In this document: piece by piece, positions 48,822 to 56,519 of the stretch
Layout of the letters: every line of letters starts with the position of its first letter
How positions within the stretch are numbered: position 1 is the first letter of the stretch
Assembly (NCBI GenBank): GCA_029624765.1
Contig: JARSSO010000010.1
Location: 1-64,000 of the forward strand
From: Candidatus Contendibacter sp.
GTDB lineage: Bacteria; Pseudomonadota; Gammaproteobacteria; Competibacterales; Competibacteraceae
Reading direction: 5' to 3'
Length of the DNA: 64,000 nucleotides
Program-made: the position numbers and the translations under genes
Notes under the pieces: generated by a model
Told to the model about the DNA's origin: nothing
The model's input: the letters and a program-made list of their open reading frames with translations, nothing else
Databases searched by the model: none

Positions 48822-50024
48822 CTAGCCCCGACACTCGATCTTCACCACGAAATCGCGGGCCTCGGCGGCGATGTCGGCGGTGGCGCGGGTAGGGCGCGGC
48901 AACCGGCTCTGATAATCCACCCCGGCCGCTTCGAGGAAGCCGCGCGCCAGCGCGGCCTTGATGGCGAAATTGACGTTTTGCGGAATATCCCCGGTCATCT
49001 CATGGACGCGGACCACGTTCAGCTTCGAACTGACCACCCCCACCACCGCGCCATCGCCATCCAGCAACGGGCCGCCGCTGTTGCCGGACTGGGTCGGCGC
49101 GGTGAATTGCAGGGAGCGGGTATCGTCGCCGAGACCGATCAGCGAACTGACGTTGCCCGTGGTCACCTGCGGCCCGGACCCGAGCAGCCCGCCCAGCGGA
49201 TAGCCCACCACCATCACCGCTTCACCCAGCCGCGCCTGCGGTCCATCGCGGAACACCGCCACGCCGGCCAGGGGCGCGGCGGCCCGCAACAGCGCCAGAT
49301 CGTTGGTCGGATCGGCGAACACCGGCTCCAGGGCACACCGCTGACGCGGCGAACGGGCCAGGATTTCCCGCGCGCCCTCGATGACATGGTGATTGGTCAG
49401 CACATAACCGTCCGGATGGACGCAAAACCCGGTGCCGCTGAAGGCGGTTTCCCGCGCCTGGCCTGCCCCGCTCCGCGCCCCTGGATCAGCGGCCGGCGGC
49501 TCCGGCGCGGGCAAGCCGAAATGCGTCGCCAGCGCCGCCAGGCCCGCCGCGAACCCTTGCCCGACCGCCCGGAATTTCCATTGCCCCTGGCGCCGGTACA
49601 GTTCCGCCAGGATCATCGCGGTCTCGCCGCGACTGGTCGGCGGCAGCGGAAACACCAGCAGCGGCGCGTCGGCGGCGTCCGTCACCCAGGCGCGAATCGC
49701 GGCGAACACGCCGAAGGTGGTGCCCAGCGGCACCCCCGGCCTGACCGTCAGCACCAGGGCGATGCCGGCGACCGTCACCGGCACGGCGTCCAGATCGATC
49801 TCGAACCCGCCGGTCGGGTCGGCGAACGCCACCGCGCCATCGCGGGAGCGCGGCTGATCGGCGCTGATCAGGTCGGCCAGATCCCGCGCCCGCCCATCGG
49901 CGGCCAGCAGCACCGCGCCGATTTGGGTGCGGGCGACGAAGTCCTCGCGCGGCTCGCCCGCCACGCCGATTTTCACGCGCCCCCCGCCGAGCGGGCGGTT
50001 CTGTCCAGGCTGAAGTTCCTGCAT
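48822..50024 (-). CDS. TerD-like domain fused to a trypsin-like serine protease
   Basis: 400 residues. The N-terminal ~170 residues follow the TerD/stress-protein pattern (IGAVLLAADGRARD, AMILAELYRRQGQWKFRAVGQGFAAGL) but lack the GDNxxG and GDDE calcium motifs. After a Pro/Ala linker, residues ~192-395 are an S1C-type protease: His213 in LTNHHVIEG, Asp242 in PTNDLALL, Ser316 in QSGNSGGPLLD. There is no signal peptide, so both parts seem cytosolic. The pairing suggests a stress-triggered protease; no ter operon is nearby. Confidence 0.85.
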   Translation of the reverse strand: MQELQPGQNRPLGGGRVKIGVAGEPREDFVARTQIGAVLLAADGRARDLADLISADQPRSRDGAVAFADPTGGFEIDLDAVPVTVAGIALVLTVRPGVPLGTTFGVFAAIRAWVTDAADAPLLVFPLPPTSRGETAMILAELYRRQGQWKFRAVGQGFAAGLAALATHFGLPAPEPPAADPGARSGAGQARETAFSGTGFCVHPDGYVLTNHHVIEGAREILARSPRQRCALEPVFADPTNDLALLRAAAPLAGVAVFRDGPQARLGEAVMVVGYPLGGLLGSGPQVTTGNVSSLIGLGDDTRSLQFTAPTQSGNSGGPLLDGDGAVVGVVSSKLNVVRVHEMTGDIPQNVNFAIKAALARGFLEAAGVDYQSRLPRPTRATADIAAEARDFVVKIECRG

Positions 50025-50051
50025 GACCTTGTTACCTCACGTCATCCCGGT

Positions 50052-50726
50052 TCAAGCGCATTCGCTCACGGGCAACAACTCGGAAAAGTCGTGAATCGCC
50101 GGGAATTCGCCCGGCAGCTTGGGCGGATCGGCGGAATCCGGCCGCAACACCGAGACCAGATGCGCGATTCCGCAGGTCCGCGCCGCGCGCAGAATGGCCA
50201 GATTGTCGTCCACCAGCAGGGTCGTGGCCGGATCGAACGGTTCTCGCTCGCGCAACCGGGGCCAGAATTCCGGCTGCTCCTTGACCAGACCGAGATCGTG
50301 AGCGCAGACGATGGCGTCGAAATGGCCGGCCAGCCGGGTTTTCTCCAGCTTCAGCGCCAGACTTTGCTGGTGGGCGTTGGTCACCAGAACCACCCGGCGG
50401 CCAGTGGCGCGCACGGCGTCCAGAAATTCCAGTACGTGTGGATGGACCGCGATCAGGTGTTCGATTTCGCGCTTGAGGGTCACGATGTCCAGCGCCAGTT
50501 CCCGGGTCCAGTAATCCAGGCAATACCAGGCCAGCGTGCCTTCCACCGCCCGGGTGCGGGCCGCCACCTCGGCGCGGGCCTGAGCCAGCGGCAGGCCGTG
50601 GCGCTGGGCGTAACGCGTCGGCACCAGTTCCCGCCAGAACTGGTTGTCGAACCGCAAATCCAGCAAGGTGCCGTCCATGTCGAGCAGGACGGTGCGAATT
50701 GGCGGCCAGGGCAACTGTGGAGTCAT
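50052..50726 (-). CDS. yrfG: GMP/IMP nucleotidase, HAD family
   Basis: 224 residues from ATG 50726 (MTPQLPWPPIRTVLLDMDGTLLDL); an in-frame start at 50744 is possible. Nucleophile LLDMDGTLLD, motif II VLVTNA, and LLVDDNLAIL are present. FDNQFWRELVPTRYAQRHGL is typical of YrfG, which dephosphorylates purine monophosphates. Divergent from cysQ, as in related genomes where nudE lies between; nudE is missing here. Confidence 0.88.
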   Translation of the reverse strand: MTPQLPWPPIRTVLLDMDGTLLDLRFDNQFWRELVPTRYAQRHGLPLAQARAEVAARTRAVEGTLAWYCLDYWTRELALDIVTLKREIEHLIAVHPHVLEFLDAVRATGRRVVLVTNAHQQSLALKLEKTRLAGHFDAIVCAHDLGLVKEQPEFWPRLREREPFDPATTLLVDDNLAILRAARTCGIAHLVSVLRPDSADPPKLPGEFPAIHDFSELLPVSECA

Positions 50727-50829
50727 GTTTGGAAACTTCACCACTAAACGGCGTGGGGTTGGATTGTTGTAGAATTAAAGCAGATCGCGCCGTATGCGCG
50801 CACCCATCGTCCCTGAGGTTTTCCACGTC

Positions 50830-51690
50830 ATGCTTACCGTTCCCGACAACGCCCTGGCCGCTCTGATGGAGCCGGTTCAGGCCATCGCCCGGGAAGCGGG
50901 GCATCGCATTCTGGACGTCTACGCCAATGGCTTCAGCGTGACCGAGAAAGCCGACCAGAGTCCGGTCACCGAAGCCGATCTCGCCGCTCACGGCTGCATC
51001 CTGCGTGGCCTGGCGCAACTGACGCCCGGCATCCCGATCCTGTCCGAGGAAGCGGCCGACGTCGGTTTCGCCGAGCGCAGCCACTGGGAATGGCTGTGGC
51101 TGGTGGACCCCCTCGATGGCACCCGCGAGTTTATCCAGCGCAGCGACCAGTTTTCCATCAACATCGCCCTGATTCACCGCCACGAGGCGGTGCTGGGACT
51201 GATTCTGCCGCCGGTCGATGGAACCTGCTACTACGCCTGGCGCGGCGGCGGCGCCTTCAAGCAACCCGCCAGCGAGGCGCCCCGGCGCATCCGGGCCGCG
51301 CGGGTCTGCCATTATCCGGTGCGGGTGGTCAGCAGCCAGGGTTCCTATCGCACCCGGCGCTTGCAGGATTATCTCAACCTGCTCGGCCCGCACCGGCATA
51401 TCGCCCTCGGTTGCGCCCTGAAATCCTGCCTGATCGCCGAGGGCAACGCCGATCTCTACCCGCGCTTCGGCCCCACCGGCGAATGGGACACCGCCGCCGC
51501 TCAAATCCTGCTGGAGGAAGCCGGCGGCTATCTGACCGACACCCAGCTTCGGCCGCTGCGCTACAACGCCCGGCCTGTGTTGATCAACCCGGATTTCTTC
51601 GCCTTCGGCGATCCCACCCGCGACTGGGCGCGGTATCTGCCGCCCCCGCCCCATCCACGCGGGCGGCCGCTGTTCCTGCCCAGCCATTAG
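50830..51690 (+). CDS. cysQ: 3'(2'),5'-bisphosphate nucleotidase
   Basis: 286 residues from ATG 50830, with TGAGG upstream; an in-frame start at 50794 is possible. Metal motifs LSEEAADV, WLVDPLDGTREF and GEWDTAAAQILLEEAGG define the inositol-monophosphatase-like CysQ. It hydrolyses 3'-phosphoadenosine 5'-phosphate from sulfate assimilation. The C-terminal ~25 residues are Pro/Arg-rich and extra. Confidence 0.93.
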   Translation: MLTVPDNALAALMEPVQAIAREAGHRILDVYANGFSVTEKADQSPVTEADLAAHGCILRGLAQLTPGIPILSEEAADVGFAERSHWEWLWLVDPLDGTREFIQRSDQFSINIALIHRHEAVLGLILPPVDGTCYYAWRGGGAFKQPASEAPRRIRAARVCHYPVRVVSSQGSYRTRRLQDYLNLLGPHRHIALGCALKSCLIAEGNADLYPRFGPTGEWDTAAAQILLEEAGGYLTDTQLRPLRYNARPVLINPDFFAFGDPTRDWARYLPPPPHPRGRPLFLPSH

Positions 51691-51714
51691 CATTCCACGT
51701 CGTCGAGTTCCGCC

Positions 51715-52830
51715 ATGCCTTACGAACGTTATCGCCGCGACTTGCAACGGGAAGGTTTCCGGCACGATCCCGCCCAGGAACGCGCCATCCAGCACCTGCA
51801 AAAAATTTACGAGCAACTACGGGTTCAACCCGAGCCGGTTTCCAGCAGGAAGCCGGGGCTGTTCACCCGTCTGGTCGGGCGCGATCCACCTTCCGCCACG
51901 ACGCGCGGTTCCACCGTGCGCGGGTTGTATCTGTGGGGCGGCGTGGGACGCGGCAAGACTTATCTGGTGGACACCTTCTTCGACGCCCTGCCGCTGGAGC
52001 GCAAGCAGCGCATCCACTTCCACAGCTTCATGCGGTCGGTCCACGCCGAGTTGAAGCAACTGCGCCACCAGCAGGAGCCATTGCGGGTGGTCGCCCGCCA
52101 CTTCGCCGAAAGGGCGCGGGTGATCTGCCTGGACGAGTTCTTCGTGTCCGACATCACCGACGCCATGCTGCTGTACGGTCTGCTGAAGGAATTGTTCGCC
52201 CGAGGCATCACCCTGATCACCACCTCCAACATCGAGCCGGACGGTCTGTACAAGGACGGTCTGCAACGCGCCCGGTTCCTGCCCGCCATCGAGTTGCTCA
52301 AGCAACATATGGATGTGTTGAACGTGGACGGCGGCGTGGACTACCGGCTGCGCTATCTGGAAAAGGCGGAGATTTATCACTACCCGCTGGACGAGCGGGC
52401 CGATCAGGTTCTGGAGGACGCCTTCACCCATATCGCGCCGGAACCGGGCCATCGCGGCGGCGACGTGGAAATCGAGGGTCGATTCATTCCCACCCTGCGC
52501 GAGGCGGACGGCATCGTCTGGTTCAGCTTCCGGGCGATCTGCGACGGGCCGCGCGGCGTGGCCGACTACATCGAAATCGCCCGCTGCTATCACACCGTGT
52601 TGATTTCCAACGTGCCGATGATGGACTGGCAGATGGAAAATCAGGCGCGGCGCTTCGTCAATCTGGTGGACGAGTTTTACGACCGGGGCGTCAAGCTGAT
52701 TCTGTCGGCCGCCGCGCCGGTGCTGGAACTTTACACCGGCGAGAAGCTGAGGTTCGAGTTTCAGCGCACCGCCAGCCGGTTGCAGGAAATGCAGTCGCAC
52801 GAATACCTGGAGCGGCCGCACTTGCCGTAG
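51715..52830 (+). CDS. zapE: Cell division protein ZapE (AFG1-like ATPase)
   Basis: 371 residues. Walker A GGVGRGKTYLVD, FHSFM, Walker B VICLDEFFVSDITDAM, and TSNIEPDGLYKDGLQRARFLP are conserved. ZapE binds FtsZ and is needed under low oxygen or heat in E. coli. It follows cysQ by 24 bases. Confidence 0.95.
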   Translation: MPYERYRRDLQREGFRHDPAQERAIQHLQKIYEQLRVQPEPVSSRKPGLFTRLVGRDPPSATTRGSTVRGLYLWGGVGRGKTYLVDTFFDALPLERKQRIHFHSFMRSVHAELKQLRHQQEPLRVVARHFAERARVICLDEFFVSDITDAMLLYGLLKELFARGITLITTSNIEPDGLYKDGLQRARFLPAIELLKQHMDVLNVDGGVDYRLRYLEKAEIYHYPLDERADQVLEDAFTHIAPEPGHRGGDVEIEGRFIPTLREADGIVWFSFRAICDGPRGVADYIEIARCYHTVLISNVPMMDWQMENQARRFVNLVDEFYDRGVKLILSAAAPVLELYTGEKLRFEFQRTASRLQEMQSHEYLERPHLP

Positions 52831-52833
52831 GGG

Positions 52834-53790
52834 TCAACCCACCACCCGCACCGGCGTTCCGGTCAGGAACCCCGCGATGTTCTCCGCCAGTTGCCCGACC
52901 AGGCGCTGGCGCGATTCGCGGCTGCCCCAGGCGCAGTGCGGGGTGACGATCAGGTTGGGGATATCGGGGGCCAGCAACGGATTCCCGTTCACCGGCGGCT
53001 CCAGGCTCAACACATCCACGCCCGCCCCGCCCAGCGCCCCCCGGCGCAGCGCGTCGGCCAGCAGCGCCTCGTCCACCAGCCCGCCCCGGGCGGTGTTGAT
53101 CAGGATGGCGTCCCGCCGCATCAGCGCCAGTTCCCAGGCGCCGATCAGGCCACGGGTCGTCGGCGTCAGCGGGCAATGCAGGCTGAGCACGTCCACCTGC
53201 GGCAACAGCACGGGCAGCGGCGTCCGATCCACCAGCGCCTCCACCGTGCCGGGCCGCTGGGCGACCAGGACCCGCATCCCGAATGCCTCGGCCACCCGCG
53301 CCACGCCCCGGCCGAGTTCGCCGTAACCGACGATGCCCAGGGTTTTGTCGGCTAATTCCTGGATGGGGAAATCCAGCAGGCAGAACTGGCTGGCCCGTTG
53401 CCAGCGGCCGTCGCGCGCCGCCCGCTGGTATTCCGGCCAGCGGGTGCACAGCGCCAGCAGCAGCGCGAACACATGCTGGACCACCGCCGGCGTGCCATAA
53501 CCCCGGCAGTTGCAGACGGTGACGCCCCGCGCCGCCGCCGCGTCCAGGTCCACGTTGTTGACGCCGGTGGCGGCGATCACGATCAGTCGCAGCCGCGGCG
53601 CCTGTCGGATCGCGGCGGCGTCCAGCACAACCTTGTTGCTGATCACCACCTCGGCCGACTCGACCCGTCCCGCCACCTCGGCCGGCGCGGTGGCGGGGTA
53701 ATGGCGCCAGTTCGGCAACACGCGATCGAGACCGCCGAAATCGAGATCGCCGCGATCCAGCGAGTCGCGGTCGAGAAAGACACCCAGCAT
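52834..53790 (-). CDS. D-2-hydroxyacid dehydrogenase (glycerate/hydroxypyruvate type)
   Basis: 318 residues. NAD-binding GIVGYGELGRGVARVAEAFG, catalytic Arg in INTARGGLVDEALL, Glu in the SLEPPV block, and His in TPHCAWGSRE. It reduces a 2-keto acid or the reverse; similarity to HprA suggests hydroxypyruvate/glycerate. Converges on zapE with a 3-base gap. Confidence 0.88.
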   Translation of the reverse strand: MLGVFLDRDSLDRGDLDFGGLDRVLPNWRHYPATAPAEVAGRVESAEVVISNKVVLDAAAIRQAPRLRLIVIAATGVNNVDLDAAAARGVTVCNCRGYGTPAVVQHVFALLLALCTRWPEYQRAARDGRWQRASQFCLLDFPIQELADKTLGIVGYGELGRGVARVAEAFGMRVLVAQRPGTVEALVDRTPLPVLLPQVDVLSLHCPLTPTTRGLIGAWELALMRRDAILINTARGGLVDEALLADALRRGALGGAGVDVLSLEPPVNGNPLLAPDIPNLIVTPHCAWGSRESRQRLVGQLAENIAGFLTGTPVRVVG

Positions 53791-53906
53791 GGCGAGGGAA
53801 CCTCCGATGAACGATTGGCCGCATTATAGGCGCAACCCCGCCGCATCGACGCGCACTCTCTGGGCTTGGGCCAGCGCCATCGACACCCCGCCGGGCGGGC
53901 GAGACG

Positions 53907-54527
53907 CTAGTTCAAGTTGGCGTCTGGATAGTACTTGGCGCCGGTAATGCTGATCCCGACGATGGCGCCCTGATCGCTGAGCTGGTACATCAGCACGCCC
54001 GGCGAGACCGACACGCCTAACTGGTTGCCCATGCTCTGGGTGCGGGTCTGCGCCGAGGCCATCACGTTGCCGCCAAATTCCCAGCCCGAGTATACGAACT
54101 GGTCGAAGGCTTGCGGCGTTTCGAACACGAACACCAGCCGGAAGCGCTGAACCCCGAAGCCGTAGCCAGGCTGCAATTCGACCATTCGCATGAAGGTCTC
54201 CCGCCGGGTGGCGCGACTGACGGCGAGTCCTTCGCCCGTCGCGCTGCCCATGAAGAGCACCTTGAAACCGAAATTGCTGAAGACGGCGTAACCGGCCGCC
54301 TGCTGAATCTGGCGGCGCGCGGCGGGATATTGCTGGTAAAGCTGCTCGATGGTTTCGTTCGCCATCGCGCGAATGTCGGCGCGCTGCTCGTCGATCTGGT
54401 ATTGGGACATGGGCGCCGTCGAACAGGCTTGCAAGCCGAAACCCAGGACGACCATCAGCGCCGCCATGAAAACACGGAATGGCGTGATCCACGCGGCCAC
54501 GTTGCGGGGCCATTGCATTTTCAACAT
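53907..54527 (-). CDS. SYLF-domain (YSC84-like) lipoprotein
   Basis: 206 residues from ATG 54527. A membrane-export signal ends at lipobox GLQAC. The SYLF region includes AAGYAVFSNFGFKVLFMGSATGEG, YGFGVQRFRLVFVFETPQAFDQF and GAIVGISITGAKYYPD. SYLF domains bind lipids; the bacterial function is unknown. It is divergent from the AraC-type regulator. Confidence 0.82.
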   Translation of the reverse strand: MLKMQWPRNVAAWITPFRVFMAALMVVLGFGLQACSTAPMSQYQIDEQRADIRAMANETIEQLYQQYPAARRQIQQAAGYAVFSNFGFKVLFMGSATGEGLAVSRATRRETFMRMVELQPGYGFGVQRFRLVFVFETPQAFDQFVYSGWEFGGNVMASAQTRTQSMGNQLGVSVSPGVLMYQLSDQGAIVGISITGAKYYPDANLN

Positions 54528-54654
54528 TTTTCGATCCTCGGTGTGGGGGGTTGAACCCGTATGGTAACAGGACGGAAGAGACGCACGACAATCCATTCGC
54601 TCTTGACTCGCGATTTTGAGCGATTTTCAAGATTCTCATCAAAAGATCACATAC

Positions 54655-54684
54655 TTGACAAGCTGTCACAGCTTTATGTTAATT
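54655..54684 (+). promoter_or_regulatory. Promoter with embedded palindrome upstream of the AraC-type gene
   Basis: -35 TTGACA (54655-54660) is perfect; -10 candidates are TATGTT (54676-54681) or TTAATT (54679-54684). The spacer starts with AGCTGTCACAGCT (54661-54673), a perfect 13-base palindrome placed to block RNA polymerase. Upstream is a direct repeat of GCGATTTT. ATG of the regulator is at 54692. Confidence 0.6.
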
Positions 54685-54691
54685 ATCAAGC

Positions 54692-55765
54692 ATGAACAGC
54701 TATAGCCGATTGACCATGGATCGCAGCGCCGTCGATTCCACCCAAAAGTATCCAATCAGTGAAGGCTGGCTGCGCGTCGGTCCACTGGTCGAGGTTCCCC
54801 AAGTGCTGCGGGAACTCGGTGTCGACCCGGTGAAAGTCGTGGCCAGCCTCGGCCTCGGTTTGAAGCTGTTCGACGATCCCGAAAACACGATTTCCTTTGC
54901 CACCATGGGCCGATTGTTGAAACGGTGCGCGGCATGGACCCAATGTCCCCACTTTGGCCTGCTGATCGGACAGAGGATGGGGCCGGCTTCCCTGGGCCTG
55001 GTTGGTCAACTGCTTCAACACTTGCCGGATGTCGGTTCGGCGCTGCGCGGCCTGGTCTTGAACCTGCATTTGCACGACCAGGGAGGAGTGCCCCTGTTAT
55101 CGGTCGAGGAGGGCATGGCGATGCTGTGCTACGCAATCTACCAGGGAGGTGTGGAAGGTACCGACCAGATTTACGACGGCGCCATCGCCATCACTTTCAA
55201 CATCATGCGGGCACTGTGTGGCCCCGCCTGGTTGCCGACCGAGGTGCTGTTCTCGCATCGTCGGCCAGGCGATGTTGGACCGTATCGCCGTTTCTTTCAG
55301 GCGCCGCTTCGCTTCGACCGGGAACAGACCGCGCTGGCATTCCCGGCAACGTGGCTCGATTGTCCCCTGCCGAATGTCGATCCCAACCGACGCTACCGGA
55401 TCGAGCAGCAAATCGCCGTCCTTGAAGACATGGACAGCGGCGACCTGACCGGTCAATTACGCCGCATCCTGCGGATCTTGTTGGTTACCCGCCGAACCTC
55501 CCTGGCTCAGGTCGCGCAACTGTTTTCGATGCACCGCCGCACCTTGAACCGGCGCCTGGAGGAGCAAGGCGTTACCTTTCAGGCGCTGGTGAACGAAGTC
55601 CGCTACGAAGTTGCACGCCAGTTGCTGGAAAACACGCACATGTCCATCTGCCAGATCGCGGCGACCCTTGACTACAGTGATGCCAGCGCGTTCACCCGGG
55701 CGTTCCGGCGCTGGTCGGGAACCACGCCAGCCGCGTGGCGAACGCGGTTTTTGACGAATGATTGA
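54692..55765 (+). CDS. AraC-family transcriptional regulator (OruR/ArgR-like subfamily)
   Basis: 357 residues. The N-terminal part matches the arabinose-binding-like domain of this subfamily (PF12625; FATMGRLLKRCAAWTQCPHFGLLIGQR). The C-terminal double helix-turn-helix covers ~255-350: LAQVAQLFSMHRRTLNRRLEEQG and ICQIAATLDYSDASAFTRAFRRWSG. A palindrome in its promoter suggests autoregulation. Its targets may be the divergent SYLF gene or the envelope cluster to the right. Confidence 0.9.
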   Translation: MNSYSRLTMDRSAVDSTQKYPISEGWLRVGPLVEVPQVLRELGVDPVKVVASLGLGLKLFDDPENTISFATMGRLLKRCAAWTQCPHFGLLIGQRMGPASLGLVGQLLQHLPDVGSALRGLVLNLHLHDQGGVPLLSVEEGMAMLCYAIYQGGVEGTDQIYDGAIAITFNIMRALCGPAWLPTEVLFSHRRPGDVGPYRRFFQAPLRFDREQTALAFPATWLDCPLPNVDPNRRYRIEQQIAVLEDMDSGDLTGQLRRILRILLVTRRTSLAQVAQLFSMHRRTLNRRLEEQGVTFQALVNEVRYEVARQLLENTHMSICQIAATLDYSDASAFTRAFRRWSGTTPAAWRTRFLTND

Positions 55766-55895
55766 CTTGGGGCTGATTGACGCCGAACGGAAGATGACGC
55801 GCAAAATTCCTCTCCCGCGCGCGGGAGAGGAGCAGGGATGAAGACTTTCCTTCCAATGTCCCTTTCCTTTTGGAAGGGTGGATTCTTATGCCCTC
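55765..55895. other. Convergent intergenic region with two strong hairpins
   Basis: One perfect palindrome with arms CCTCTCCCGCG/CGCGGGAGAGG lies at about 55811-55832, and CCTTCCAA/TTGGAAGG (about 55851-55879) forms a second stem with a pyrimidine-rich loop. Both lie between convergent stops and probably act as transcription barriers, but U-runs are short. Confidence 0.45.
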
Positions 55896-56348
55896 TCAGT
55901 TCATCGTGACCGTGAGGCCGGTCACGTTCCCCAGATTGAGGTTCAGCCCCTTGGTTCGCGAGCGCAGGTTCATGATCACGCCGTTCTCGTTCTGCAAGCG
56001 CAGGCCGCCCACGCCCCCGCCCACAGCCACGCCTGCCGCCAGCACGGTATAAGTGCCTGGGAAATCAGAGACCTTCTTCAAGGCAAACACCTCACCGACG
56101 GCGCTCATCCTTGAAATGCCGACGTTGAGGCCGGCGCTCAGGCCCTTGAGTTTGAACGAGTATTTCTTGCCCTTGAACGTCAGCGTTCCGCTGCCGGTGC
56201 TGCCGCCCAACACCAGCCCGAACTGCCTTTCGGCAATCGTGACCTTGCCGACCGGTTTATCGATATCCGCCGCCACCGCCAGACCGCTCAACAGCAACGA
56301 GGTGGCCAGCAGAATACCGCCGGTTATTTTGCGAACGCTTTGCATCAT
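55896..56348 (-). CDS. Exported protein of unknown function, possibly DUF1134/EipA-like
   Basis: 150 residues with a signal peptide (IL...LLLSGLAVA-A). The mature part is Gly-rich beta: QFGLVLGGSTGSGTLTFKGK, SAGLNVGISRMSAVGEVFALK, VLAAGVAVGGGVGGLRLQNENG. The GSGTL-FKGKKY-GLS pattern recalls the DUF1134/EipA and YSC84-type beta folds, but I am not certain. Periplasmic or envelope location is predicted. Confidence 0.7.
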   Translation of the reverse strand: MMQSVRKITGGILLATSLLLSGLAVAADIDKPVGKVTIAERQFGLVLGGSTGSGTLTFKGKKYSFKLKGLSAGLNVGISRMSAVGEVFALKKVSDFPGTYTVLAAGVAVGGGVGGLRLQNENGVIMNLRSRTKGLNLNLGNVTGLTVTMN

Positions 56349-56519
56349 TTTGAGTTCTCCTTGGAAATAGTACGACGTGAACAGCGGATTGACCGTCTAT
56401 TGCCGAACGACGGTCGGGGAGCGAAACCCAAAGTTGGCATTGCTTCGATGGGCCATGGCCAACTCCGGGTCGCAATGGATCGGGAGGGTTCGATTCGGCT
56501 TCCTCCAAGTCGCTTCCGG

